A stretch of 64,000 nt of DNA. Origin: Synechocystis sp. PCC 7509. GTDB lineage: Bacteria > Cyanobacteriota > Cyanobacteriia > Cyanobacteriales > Chroococcidiopsidaceae. Numbering within the stretch: the first letter of the stretch is position 1; each line of letters opens with the position of its first letter. Positions 27,337 through 35,622 of the stretch are shown piece by piece. The notes beneath the pieces are model-generated. The model was not told where the DNA came from, searched no databases, and was given only the letters and a program-made list of their open reading frames with translations. Made by a program: the position numbers and the translations under genes. The stretch covers positions 2,678,324 to 2,742,323 of the forward strand of contig NZ_ALVU02000001.1 in NCBI RefSeq assembly GCF_000332075.2, read 5' to 3'.

Positions 27337-28317
27337 ATGAAACAACGTAAACTAGGCAATCAAGGATTGACCGTATCGGAACTAGGACTTGGATGTATGG
27401 GGATGTCCGAGTTTTACGGAAAAAGAGACGAAAGCGAATCTATAGCGACAATTCACCGCGCTTTGGAATTGGGAGTAAATTTTTTAGATACCGCAGATAT
27501 GTATGGACGGGGTGAAAACGAGGAATTAGTGGGGAGAGCGATTTCTCAGTATCGAGAGCAAGTAATACTGGCAACAAAATTCGGCATTCAACGGGGCGAA
27601 GACAATAGCTTTCGGGGAATTAGTGGAAGTCCTGAGTACGTTCGTAATGCTTGCGAAGCATCCTTAAAGCGTTTGAATACTGACTATATAGATTTGTACT
27701 ATCAGCACCGAGTAGATCCCACCGTGCCAATTGAAGACACTGTAGGGGCAATGGCGGAACTTGTAAAGCAAGGGAAAGTACGTTACGTCGGGTTATCGGA
27801 AGCCAGCGCCGCCACAATTAGACGGGCTGCAAGCGTGCATCCAATTAGTGCATTGCAGTCAGAGTATTCATTGTGGAGCAGAGATATAGAAGACGAGATT
27901 ATCCCCACAATTCAGGAATTGGGAATTGGGTTAGTAGCGTATAGCCCGTTAGGGAGAGGATTTTTGTCAGGAACAGTAACAAGCTTGGATGATTTAGCCG
28001 CCGACGATTACCGAAGAAACTCGCCAAGATTTCAGGGAGAGAACTTCAAAAAAAACTTGCAATTAGTAGAAAAAGTTAAAGAGATAGCGATAGAAAAAGG
28101 AGTAACCCCAGGACAACTAGCATTAGCGTGGTTGCTGGCAAAAAGTAAAGAAATTGTGCCGATTCCCGGAACAAAACGTCGTATTTATTTAGAGGAAAAC
28201 ATAGCTGTCACCAAAGTTGAATTGACAGCAGGGGAATTACAGAGTTTAGAAGAAGTAGCGCCAAAAGATAGTGTAATGGGCGATCGCTACTCAGACATGA
28301 GCGCAGTAAACGGTTAA
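27337..28317 (+). CDS. Aldo/keto reductase
   Basis: The ATG at 27337 has an excellent ribosome binding site (GAGGAG, 27324-27329); the frame extended to 27286 would overlap the previous gene. The 326-residue enzyme has the catalytic tetrad of the family: Asp in FLDTADMYG, Tyr in the same motif, Lys in LATKFG and His in YYQHRVDP. It reduces aldehydes or ketones with NADPH. The last ten codons lie inside the first copy of a 132-bp tandem duplication. Confidence 0.92.
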   Translation: MKQRKLGNQGLTVSELGLGCMGMSEFYGKRDESESIATIHRALELGVNFLDTADMYGRGENEELVGRAISQYREQVILATKFGIQRGEDNSFRGISGSPEYVRNACEASLKRLNTDYIDLYYQHRVDPTVPIEDTVGAMAELVKQGKVRYVGLSEASAATIRRAASVHPISALQSEYSLWSRDIEDEIIPTIQELGIGLVAYSPLGRGFLSGTVTSLDDLAADDYRRNSPRFQGENFKKNLQLVEKVKEIAIEKGVTPGQLALAWLLAKSKEIVPIPGTKRRIYLEENIAVTKVELTAGELQSLEEVAPKDSVMGDRYSDMSAVNG

Positions 28318-28552
28318 AGCCCAAAGCACCGAAAGACCAGACTTACAGAGAACTCCCGTACCCACCAAAAAAAGAGGTCTATTGCCGACATTTGCCGTAC
28401 ACCAAGACAAGACCCTTGCTACTCAGACCTGAGCTTAGTAAACGGTTAAAGCACCAAGACACTACTAAAAACCAGAATTACAGATAACTCCCGTACCCAC
28501 CGAAAAAAGAGGTCTATTGCCGACATTTGCCGTACACCAAGACAGAACACTT
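28286..28552. repeat. Tandem duplication covering the 3' end of the aldo/keto reductase gene
   Basis: Unit 1 (28286-28417) and unit 2 (28418-28552) share nearly all their sequence, including GTAAACGGTTAAAGC, CTCCCGTACCCACC and the long block GAGGTCTATTGCCGACATTT. Unit 2 repeats the last codons and stop of the gene, now outside any frame, and carries several substitutions and small insertions. The duplication is therefore not brand new. Confidence 0.85.
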
Positions 28553-28556
28553 TTGC

Positions 28557-28615
28557 AGGGGGTTTGGGGGAGGCAACTCGTCCCCCAATGGGGGGTTTGG
28601 GGGGCAGACCCCCCA
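28557..28615. repeat. G-rich inverted repeats, possible quadruplex
   Basis: Four runs of five or six G occur, as GGGGGTTTGGGGG and again GGGGGGTTTGGGGGG, each facing a C run (TCCCCCA, ACCCCCCA). The stretch can form hairpins or a G-quadruplex. It lies in the 354-bp gene-free space (28318-28671) before the Old Yellow Enzyme gene. Confidence 0.7.
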
Positions 28616-28671
28616 TATTCGGTTTTTCCTAAGATAAACCTTGTAAAACAAACCCAAACACAAAAAGAACA

Positions 28672-29751
28672 ATGACAAACCTATTCGATCCTTACAAACT
28701 CAAAGACATCACCCTCCGCAACCGCATCGGAGTTTCCCCAATGTGCCAATACAGTTCTATTGATGGCGTAGCCACAGACTGGCACTTAGTAAACCTAGGT
28801 TCTCGCGCCGTAGGGGGAGCAGGACTTGTTATCGCCGAAGCCACCGCCGTAGAAGCAAGAGGAAGAATATCACCAGGAGATGCCGGAATATGGGCAGACA
28901 AGCACGTAGAACCACTGTACCGCATCAACAAATTTATTAAAGAACAGGGAGCAGTCCCAGCAATTCAAATTGCCCATGCCGGGAGAAAAGCCAGCACCGC
29001 GCGCCCTTGGGACGGCGGACACTCCCTCAAAGACGACGAACAAGGATGGGAAACCATAGCACCAAGTGCGATCGCCTTTGGGGAAGAAATATGGCGTATT
29101 CCCAAAAAAATGACCATGGAAGACATTCTAGAAGTACAAAAAGCCTTTCGTTCTGCCACTGTGAGAAGCCTAGAAGCAGGTTACGAGTGGTTAGAGTTAC
29201 ATTTTGCTCACGGTTACCTAGGACATAGCTTTTACTCACCACTATCAAACAAACGCACCGACGAATACGGCGGTAGCTTTGAGAATAGAATTCGGTTTAT
29301 TATTGAAACCACCCGCGCCGCCAGAGAAGTTTGGCCCGAAAGATTGCCATTTACTGCCAGGTTATCCTGCTCAGATTGGGTAGAAAAAGGCTGGACAATA
29401 GAAGACTCCGTAGAACTCGCCAAAAAACTCAAAGCCGAAGGAGTAGACTTAATTGATTGTAGTTCTGGCTTTAATTCTCCCGACTACAAAAACTATCCTA
29501 TTGGGCCCGGTTGGCAAGTACCATTTGCCGAAAAAATCCGCACCCAAGCCCAAATAGCCACCGCCGCCGTAGGTTCGATTACCGAAGCCAACCAAGCCGA
29601 ACAAATTATTCAAAGCAACCAAGCAGATATTGTACTTTTAGCAAGAGAAATGCTCCGCGATCCTTACTGGTCGTATCATGCAGCTTTACAACTGCAACCA
29701 AAAGAAACCGCCAAAGCCTTATTACCCGTTCAATACGGAGGGCGAGTATAA
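28672..29751 (+). CDS. Old Yellow Enzyme family NADPH:flavin oxidoreductase (YqjM-like)
   Basis: The 359-residue FMN enzyme reduces activated C=C bonds of enones and similar electrophiles. YqjM-class features are the N-terminal NRIGVSPMCQYSS with the substrate-site Cys, IQIAHAGRKAS with conserved His, and the substrate loop HFAHGYLGHSFYSPLSNKRT. It ends with a perfect terminator. Together with the MDR and aldo/keto reductase genes it makes a detoxification-type cluster, although 354 bp of repeats separate it from them. Confidence 0.93.
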   Translation: MTNLFDPYKLKDITLRNRIGVSPMCQYSSIDGVATDWHLVNLGSRAVGGAGLVIAEATAVEARGRISPGDAGIWADKHVEPLYRINKFIKEQGAVPAIQIAHAGRKASTARPWDGGHSLKDDEQGWETIAPSAIAFGEEIWRIPKKMTMEDILEVQKAFRSATVRSLEAGYEWLELHFAHGYLGHSFYSPLSNKRTDEYGGSFENRIRFIIETTRAAREVWPERLPFTARLSCSDWVEKGWTIEDSVELAKKLKAEGVDLIDCSSGFNSPDYKNYPIGPGWQVPFAEKIRTQAQIATAAVGSITEANQAEQIIQSNQADIVLLAREMLRDPYWSYHAALQLQPKETAKALLPVQYGGRV

Positions 29752-29757
29752 AACGAG

Positions 29758-29796
29758 ATTGTAGGCAATAAGATTTGTATTGCCTACAATTTTTTC
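29758..29796 (+). terminator. Terminator after the Old Yellow Enzyme gene
   Basis: A perfect 13-bp stem (ATTGTAGGCAATA 29758-29770 and its complement 29778-29790) with a 7-base loop runs into a T tract. Confidence 0.9.
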
Positions 29797-29946
29797 CCTA
29801 AAAATTCTATCTTAAGAAATATCTTGGTATGGAGGATGTTGAATTGCTAATTATCTGTAAAGATCGTAATGTGTGGCGCAAATTGTTAAATTGTTTATTT
29901 CTATCTTTTTTTTAAATTCCTCCTCACATCCACGAACTAAACTGAT

Positions 29947-31218
29947 ATGCACTCAAACTCCTTAAAAGTATTCGATCATCTACCAATAACTTTAGAGCCA
30001 ATTCCAAAAGATAATATCGATATCCAACCGAATACTGACTTTCTACAATCCACACCACCAGCTAATATTGAAACTGCGTCTCATACAGGACAGCGTTGCA
30101 GCTTATTACCCAGCCAGAAAATAGACGCGCTTCGGCAAACCTTTGAAAGACATCAACACGATCGCCAGTTAGTAATTCTCCAAGATTTTCCCGATCCTGA
30201 CGCTCTATCCTGTGCTTGGGCGTATCAACTAATCGCCGAACAATACGATATTCAGTGCGATATTGTCTATGCTGGTACTTTGAGCCATCAAGAAAATATT
30301 GCCTTAGTTAAACTGACAGGTTTACCCGCCCAACGGTGGACGCTACAAAACGCTAAAAACAAAGACTTATCGGTTTATAATGGTTACGCGCTTATTGATA
30401 ACCAGGGAACAACTAGCCAATTAATGCCCTTGGTACAAGAAGCAAGAATTCCCTTAACAGTATTAGTAGATCACCATAGCTTGCAAGGCGAACTTAAAGC
30501 TGAGTTTAGCGACTTGCGCCCCTCAATTCGAGCTACTGCAACAATTTTTACTCAATACTTGCAGGCGGGATTGCTGACTTTAGATAGTAGTATCAACAAT
30601 CACGTCAAATGTGCTACAGCTTTAATGCACGGTTTGCGATCGGATACTAATAGACTGATGCAAGCTCAAGAAGAAGACTTTTTAGCTGCGGGTTATTTAA
30701 GTAGGTTTTACGACTCTCAATTACTCAACGCCGTACTCCAAGCAAATCGCTCTAAACGAGTAATGGATGTAATCGAGCGCAGTCTGAAAAATCGGATTGT
30801 GCAAAATAACTTTTCTATTGCTGGCGTTGGTTACTTGCGCTACGAAGACCGCGATGCAATTCCCCAAGCGGCGGACTTTTTAGTTACTGAAGAAAACGTC
30901 CATACGGCGGTAGTTTTTGGCATCGTTCACGATGAAGATGAGGAATTAGAAGTTGTAATTGGTTCTTTGCGAACTACTAAACTAACTCTCGATCCCGATG
31001 AGTTTATTAAAGAAGCCTTTGGGCAAGATAGCCAAGGGCGATTTTTTGGCGGTGGACGTACTGGAGCGGGTGGGTTTGAGATTCCAATGGGCTTTTTATC
31101 TGGCTTTAATGAAAATTCTGCTTATGCGCGGATGAAGTGGGAAGTGTTTGACGCTCAAATTAAGCAAAAATTGTTGAGGTTAGTTAGTCCTAGAGATAAT
31201 CCAATTCAAACCGAGTAA
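29947..31218 (+). CDS. DHH/DHHA1 phosphoesterase, NrnA-like (oligoribonuclease/pAp phosphatase)
   Basis: The 423-residue protein has the DHH motifs: FPDPDALSCAWAYQ (motif I), ALIDNQ (II), VDHHSL (III) and RSDTNRL (IV). The C-terminal DHHA1 domain ends with FGGGRTGAGGFEIPMGF, which binds the substrate. Such enzymes degrade short RNA oligomers or pAp. An extra 55-residue N-terminal segment of low conservation precedes the domain. It directly abuts the sixA gene (0 bp between stop and start). Confidence 0.88.
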   Translation: MHSNSLKVFDHLPITLEPIPKDNIDIQPNTDFLQSTPPANIETASHTGQRCSLLPSQKIDALRQTFERHQHDRQLVILQDFPDPDALSCAWAYQLIAEQYDIQCDIVYAGTLSHQENIALVKLTGLPAQRWTLQNAKNKDLSVYNGYALIDNQGTTSQLMPLVQEARIPLTVLVDHHSLQGELKAEFSDLRPSIRATATIFTQYLQAGLLTLDSSINNHVKCATALMHGLRSDTNRLMQAQEEDFLAAGYLSRFYDSQLLNAVLQANRSKRVMDVIERSLKNRIVQNNFSIAGVGYLRYEDRDAIPQAADFLVTEENVHTAVVFGIVHDEDEELEVVIGSLRTTKLTLDPDEFIKEAFGQDSQGRFFGGGRTGAGGFEIPMGFLSGFNENSAYARMKWEVFDAQIKQKLLRLVSPRDNPIQTE

Positions 31219-31713
31219 ATGGAACTATATTTAATTCGTCACGGTATAGCCCAAGAAAGAAACTTGACAATTAATGATGACGATCGCACTTTAACAAAAG
31301 TTGGGCAAGATAAAACAAAAGAAGTCGCCAAACGTTTGTATAACTTGGGTTTGCACTTTGATGTAATTTTAACAAGTCCGCTCGTGCGAAGTCTTCAAAC
31401 GGCGGAGATATTTAGCTTTTTGCAGCCAAAAGGCGAATTGCAAGTATCTACCGATCTTGCCCCCAATGGCAACATTCATGCTTGGCTCAATTGGCTAGAA
31501 GTACAACAATATCCATCAGCTACCAAACTAGCCTTAGTTGGTCATCAGCCAAATTTAGGGGAATGGGCATCAATGCTTGTTTGGGGGGAAGCTAGGGAAG
31601 CTTTGATTTTAAAAAAAGCCGGAATTATTGGTTTAAATTTACCAACAATGCGATCGCCTATCGGTAATAGTCAAATGTTTTTGCTGACACCACCTAAATT
31701 TTTGGTGGGTTAG
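31219..31713 (+). CDS. sixA: Phosphohistidine phosphatase SixA
   Basis: The 164-residue histidine phosphatase carries the RHG motif (LYLIRHGIAQE), the second Arg in TSPLVRSLQTAE, and the second His in LVGHQPNLGEW. SixA removes phosphate from histidine residues of signalling proteins such as HPt domains or PTS carriers. It starts at the base after the stop of the DHH gene, so the two are translationally coupled. Confidence 0.9.
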   Translation: MELYLIRHGIAQERNLTINDDDRTLTKVGQDKTKEVAKRLYNLGLHFDVILTSPLVRSLQTAEIFSFLQPKGELQVSTDLAPNGNIHAWLNWLEVQQYPSATKLALVGHQPNLGEWASMLVWGEAREALILKKAGIIGLNLPTMRSPIGNSQMFLLTPPKFLVG

Positions 31714-31740
31714 TAGGGGCGCAATGTATTGCGCCTCTAC
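31713..31740. repeat. Palindrome after sixA (terminator-like)
   Basis: GTAGGGGCGCAAT pairs with ATTGCGCCTCTAC around a 2-base loop (28 bases in all, one G-U). It separates the convergent sixA and small exported-protein genes. GTAGGGGCGCAA-type palindromes are spread through many cyanobacterial genomes. Confidence 0.75.
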
Positions 31741-31744
31741 TATT

Positions 31745-32122
31745 CTATCTATCTAGATTAATCTGTAACGACGGTGTAGTAGTTGTAGTTTTACTGTCTA
31801 TCGTACCAACTTGATTGGGATTTTGAATACGCTGCTGTTGTTTTTTTCTAAACTCCGCCGCCGCATCGTTTAAACTTTGATTTTTTTCAGTGTTAAATTC
31901 CTCGGCGCTACGGGAACTTCCTAGTTGAGCGCGATGGATCAAATCAAACAAACTCCCCGTAGGATTATCATTTCTAGAGGAAAAAGGATCGCCCTGTTGG
32001 GGTTGAAAGTCTTGTAAAGGATTGACATCAGTTGATTGCGCCTTGGCTAATTGGGGCGTTATTAACGTAAAAAAGCCTAAAGCGGCTATAGCGACAAGTG
32101 GTAATTTAGCTGTAAGTTTCAT
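31745..32122 (-). CDS. Small exported protein of the ABC exporter operon
   Basis: The 125-residue product has a signal peptide (MKLTAKLPLVAIAALGFFTL, likely cut after AKA). The mature part is polar, Gln/Asn-rich, with a conserved-looking LFDLIHRAQLG and AEFRKKQQQRI segment. The gene starts 17 bp after the ABC permease gene on the same strand. I do not know the family's function; the position suggests a periplasmic accessory of the transporter. Confidence 0.78.
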   Translation of the reverse strand: MKLTAKLPLVAIAALGFFTLITPQLAKAQSTDVNPLQDFQPQQGDPFSSRNDNPTGSLFDLIHRAQLGSSRSAEEFNTEKNQSLNDAAAEFRKKQQQRIQNPNQVGTIDSKTTTTTPSLQINLDR

Positions 32123-32139
32123 AAGTTTTTAGAAGGTTG

Positions 32140-33033
32140 CTAAGAAAGTGATTTCTTTAATAGAGGTTGAATGCTAATTAACGCTATAAAACTAAAGCCT
32201 AGCAAAACTAGCATCGCTCCGCCAAAACTAACAGATGCCCAAGGAGTTTGCATTACTATACTATTCAAAGCCCAATCGTTATTTAGGTACAAGTAACGAA
32301 TCGGCTCAATGGCATAGCTGAGAGGATTTAGACTTGCTATTACTTGTAACCATTGAGGCATAAATGATAATGGTGCAAGGGCGGTACTGGCAAATAATAA
32401 AGGTAAATTCGTTACAAAGATAACGGCAATTAATTCAATATGTCCGGGTAACGCAAAAGCTAAACCCAAACTAATAGCTGTTACGCCCAATGCTAGTAAA
32501 AAGACCATTAAGGCGATCGCACTTAACCCAGCTAGATTCGGCAAACCCGCCCCTAATAAGGCTGCTGCACCCACAATTACCGCCGCTTGCAACAAGCTTT
32601 GACTAACAATAAATAAAGCTGAAGCTAGAACAATAGAGTATCTAGAAGCTAAAGGCGCAACTAATAAGCGGTTCAAAAAACCAAACTCGCGGTCAAACAT
32701 TACAGGTAAACCCGCATTTAAAGCCCCCGCAAAAGCTGTAAACACAATTACCCCCGCACCGAGAAACTGTCCGTAACTGTGACTGTTGCCAAATAATCCT
32801 GATGGCGCATTTTGAAATAACGCCCCAAATAAAACTAGCCACATTACAGGCTGAATAATTCCAGCGACTAAAGTTGATGGGCGACGCTGCAATTGAATAA
32901 ACAAGCGGCGAGTTAAAGCTAAAGTTTCTTGAACTAAATCGGCAAAACCGTTAGAGCTTGCAGTATCTAATTGAGAAAATGCTCCTGGTTGAGCAATTAT
33001 TTGAGGCTTAGGAGGTGTAATCGTACTACTCAT
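32140..33033 (-). CDS. ABC-2 type transporter permease
   Basis: The 297-residue membrane protein has about six transmembrane helices (first near 57-77, last near 265-285) and the ABC-2 consensus around MFDREFGFLNRLLVAPLASR, the signature of DrrB/NodJ-like exporters. It follows the ATPase gene by 36 bp and forms the transporter with it. In many cyanobacteria such a pair follows ctaA-ctaB, so a link to heme or lipid export is thinkable, but the substrate is unknown. Confidence 0.9.
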   Translation of the reverse strand: MSSTITPPKPQIIAQPGAFSQLDTASSNGFADLVQETLALTRRLFIQLQRRPSTLVAGIIQPVMWLVLFGALFQNAPSGLFGNSHSYGQFLGAGVIVFTAFAGALNAGLPVMFDREFGFLNRLLVAPLASRYSIVLASALFIVSQSLLQAAVIVGAAALLGAGLPNLAGLSAIALMVFLLALGVTAISLGLAFALPGHIELIAVIFVTNLPLLFASTALAPLSFMPQWLQVIASLNPLSYAIEPIRYLYLNNDWALNSIVMQTPWASVSFGGAMLVLLGFSFIALISIQPLLKKSLS

Positions 33034-33069
33034 TTATAGTTATCTCTACTTAGGAAAAACTTTTATCAT

Positions 33070-34089
33070 CTACTTCATATTTTGCTTGCGTTCTGCTTTC
33101 AAATCCCGACTACCTGCCGCCGCAAGCTCTGCATCCATCAACGTGCGCCCCGTAGCTGCTAAGTAGACATCATCTAAACTAGGGCGCGATTGGGCAATGC
33201 CAAAAGTAGGTAAACCCGCCTCAAGTAGCGATTTTTGGATACTACTTAGTGCGTCCGCTTGGGGAGTAACGACTAAGTTTAAAGAATTACCTTGAGCGCT
33301 ATTGATTATTACTTCTTGCACAAAAGGTAAGGCTTGCAGTAAATCTTTGGCTTTCTCAGCTTCAGGATTTGAGGAAAACTCTCGGATACGGAGTGTAATG
33401 CGATCGCCTCCTAGTTTATCTTTTAATTCTGTGGGCGTTCCTGCCGCAATTACCACACCGCGATCGATAATGGCTACTTTGTCGGCTAAAGCGTCAATTT
33501 CTTCTAAATAATGACTGGTAATTAATACTGTAGTTCCGGCGGCTTTGAGTTGGCGCAAAAAGTCCCACACTACAAAGCGGCTTTCAATATCTAACCCTAC
33601 CGTTGGTTCATCCAATACTAAAACATCGGGAGCGTGAAGCAATCCGGCGGCTAAATCTATACGTTTTTTTACCCCACCAGAATAAGTACCAGTACGTTTA
33701 TCCGCCCATTCCCCTAAACCTAATAAGCCGATTACGTCATTAATGCGTTGTCTTGCGGACTTATTGGGCAAATGATACAGCGATGCTTGCAATTGCAAGA
33801 GTTCTCGCCCTGTTAATACCTTATCTAAAGCTACTTCTTGAGCTACATAACCTAATTTTTGCCTAGCAATTCTGGGATTATCAACAACGGAAACACCCGA
33901 TACTTCAACCTTTCCCGCGTCTGGAGTAGATAATGTACACAATACGCGCAAAGTTGTGGTTTTTCCTGCTCCATTTGGACCTAAAAGCCCAAATATTTCC
34001 CCTGGCTCAATTTGCAACGAAACATTTTTAACTGCTTCTACTGAGCCATAGCTTTTCTGTAAGTTTTCAATTTTTACGGCGGGAGCCAT
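33070..34089 (-). CDS. ABC transporter ATP-binding protein (DrrA-like)
   Basis: The 339-residue ATPase has Walker A GPNGAGKTTTLR, Q-loop region YVAQEVALDK, signature YSGGVKKRIDLA and Walker B VLVLDEPTVGLD, then the H-loop ITSHYLEE. The C-terminal region (DDVYLAATGRTL) is of the DrrA/DUF4162 type. It powers the permease encoded just downstream. Confidence 0.93.
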   Translation of the reverse strand: MAPAVKIENLQKSYGSVEAVKNVSLQIEPGEIFGLLGPNGAGKTTTLRVLCTLSTPDAGKVEVSGVSVVDNPRIARQKLGYVAQEVALDKVLTGRELLQLQASLYHLPNKSARQRINDVIGLLGLGEWADKRTGTYSGGVKKRIDLAAGLLHAPDVLVLDEPTVGLDIESRFVVWDFLRQLKAAGTTVLITSHYLEEIDALADKVAIIDRGVVIAAGTPTELKDKLGGDRITLRIREFSSNPEAEKAKDLLQALPFVQEVIINSAQGNSLNLVVTPQADALSSIQKSLLEAGLPTFGIAQSRPSLDDVYLAATGRTLMDAELAAAGSRDLKAERKQNMK

Positions 34090-34153
34090 CAGCCTTTCTC
34101 CCTAAATATACATTTCTAAACAATTTCTATTTTAACGGGATTGGATATTTAAT

Positions 34154-34369
34154 TTACGCTTTTTCTTTTCCGCCATCTTGACGGAGCTTGTTAAGAAACT
34201 CAGGAATATTGTCTAAATCTTCCACTGATGTTAAAGCTGGAAACGTTAACCAGTTGGATTCTACTCTCAATTTTTCAATATAAGCACTGACAACTTCGCT
34301 ATCTTCTCGATGCTGAAGCAGGTAATCTCGCAATTCTTTTTTATTCATTGATTCAAAGTTTGGCTTCAT
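34154..34369 (-). CDS. DUF6887 family protein
   Basis: The 71-residue soluble protein begins MKPNFESMNKKELRDYLLQH; the motif M-x-x-KELRxYLLxHRED is typical of DUF6887. Its start overlaps the stop of the DUF6888 gene by ATGA, so the two are coupled. DUF6887 and DUF6888 usually occur as a pair in cyanobacteria, and are often many per genome, which suggests a toxin-antitoxin-like or mobile module; this is an inference. The pair sits inside the ctaAB-ABC gene row. Confidence 0.8.
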   Translation of the reverse strand: MKPNFESMNKKELRDYLLQHREDSEVVSAYIEKLRVESNWLTFPALTSVEDLDNIPEFLNKLRQDGGKEKA

Positions 34370-34542
34370 AGTTCAAACCTCCATTTACCAGTACGATCGA
34401 TCAAGATTTGCATTTCTTCGCCTGCTAAAATAAATACTTCACCCGTAGGCTTATCTAAACAGACAAGATAAAGAGGACGGTACATCATTGTCAGCCGTTG
34501 GCAAAGAATAAAACAAGTTAGTATCTGAGCATCTGTAGGAAT
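34366..34542 (-). CDS. DUF6888 family protein, apparent ATT start codon
   Basis: The 58-residue frame reads I-PTDAQILTCFILCQRLT, then MMYRPLYLVCLDKPTGEVFI and LAGEEMQILIDRTGKWRFEL, the pattern of DUF6888 proteins, which I recall starting with M-P-T-x-A-Q. Here the codon at that place is ATT (34542-34540), and AAGGAT (34556-34551) lies at ideal ribosome-binding distance. No ATG, GTG or TTG in frame is available between the upstream TAG and residue 19. Either ATT initiates, or the start was lost by mutation. The gene overlaps the DUF6887 gene by 4 bp. Confidence 0.72.
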   Translation of the reverse strand: MPTDAQILTCFILCQRLTMMYRPLYLVCLDKPTGEVFILAGEEMQILIDRTGKWRFEL

Positions 34543-34626
34543 AACTGTCTATCCTTAATATTTTAGATTTATTTTTTATGTAGAGCGATCGCACTTCCAA
34601 AATTAAAAGCGCGATCGCATCTCTCA

Positions 34627-35580
34627 TTAAAAGGCTGTGGCTATTGCATTAACCAAGTAATGAGTAAAAGGTAAAGAGTCTACAATCATCGCCGCGCAAA
34701 GAGCCATCATGTAGATAATTGAGTAAAAGAACAAACTTCTAGCTAATTCTTTACTATCAGGTTCAAGCCGCAACGCCCAAGCTTTTTTGATAAAAATAGT
34801 TGCCAAAAATGCCGCCAAAGCGCCGTAAACTATCCCAGAAACATTTAAGGGATAAATGAGCAAAAAAGTAGCAGGGATCAAAACCAAGGTATATAACCAA
34901 ATTTGCTTAGTAGTCTCCTCATTACCTGCAACCACAGGAAGCATCGGTACGCCAACTTTGGCATAATCATCGCGGATCATTAACGCCAGCGCCCAAAAAT
35001 GGGGAGGAGTCCACAAAAACACGATCGCAAATATTACCCAAGCCGCCCAACTCAACGTACCTGTAACCGCCGCCCAACCAACTAAAGCAGGAATTGCCCC
35101 CGCCGCGCCACCAATGACAATATTTTGGCTGGTATGGCGTTTGAGCAAATGCGTGTAAATAGCCACATAGAAGACGATGCCAGACATCGCGAGTAGTGCG
35201 CTGAGTAAATTGGCAAATACTGTAAGTAGAGTAAAAGAAAGTATGGTCAGAGCGATCGCAAATATCAACGCATCGCGCGGCTGTACCTTACCGGAAGGCA
35301 AAGGACGATGGCGGGTACGTTCCATAGCATAATCAATATCGCGATCGTAAATGCAGTTAATAGTTTGAGCCGCCGCCGCCGCACTTGTACCACCACTAAG
35401 AGTTACTAGCAGCAATAAAGGATCTACTTCTCCGTTGCTTGCAATCCACATACTACTAGCCGTCGTGATTAACAATAGCGGGATAATTCTCGGCTTTGTC
35501 AACTGGTAGTAGCTGCGAACAACTTCGGCAAAATTTTCATGGCGGCGAGAAATGCTAGTCCCGATCATGCTCACACTCAA
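34627..35580 (-). CDS. ctaB: Protoheme IX farnesyltransferase (heme O synthase)
   Basis: The 317-residue membrane protein of the UbiA family farnesylates heme b to heme o for the cytochrome oxidase encoded next door. The prenyl-diphosphate motif [20 protein letters not shown] is intact, and about eight to nine transmembrane helices are visible. It lies 42 bp after ctaA in the same direction. Confidence 0.95.
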   Translation of the reverse strand: MSVSMIGTSISRRHENFAEVVRSYYQLTKPRIIPLLLITTASSMWIASNGEVDPLLLLVTLSGGTSAAAAAQTINCIYDRDIDYAMERTRHRPLPSGKVQPRDALIFAIALTILSFTLLTVFANLLSALLAMSGIVFYVAIYTHLLKRHTSQNIVIGGAAGAIPALVGWAAVTGTLSWAAWVIFAIVFLWTPPHFWALALMIRDDYAKVGVPMLPVVAGNEETTKQIWLYTLVLIPATFLLIYPLNVSGIVYGALAAFLATIFIKKAWALRLEPDSKELARSLFFYSIIYMMALCAAMIVDSLPFTHYLVNAIATAF

Positions 35581-35622
35581 TCCTTAATCATTGAAACAAC
35601 AAACAGAAAGTAAATATCTAAA

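Noticed and set aside
29007-29228. Several overlapping frames inside the Old Yellow Enzyme gene
   Set aside because: They are shadows of a strongly conserved FMN enzyme; composition is unusual (Arg-rich or Cys-rich) and there are no starts with ribosome binding sites.
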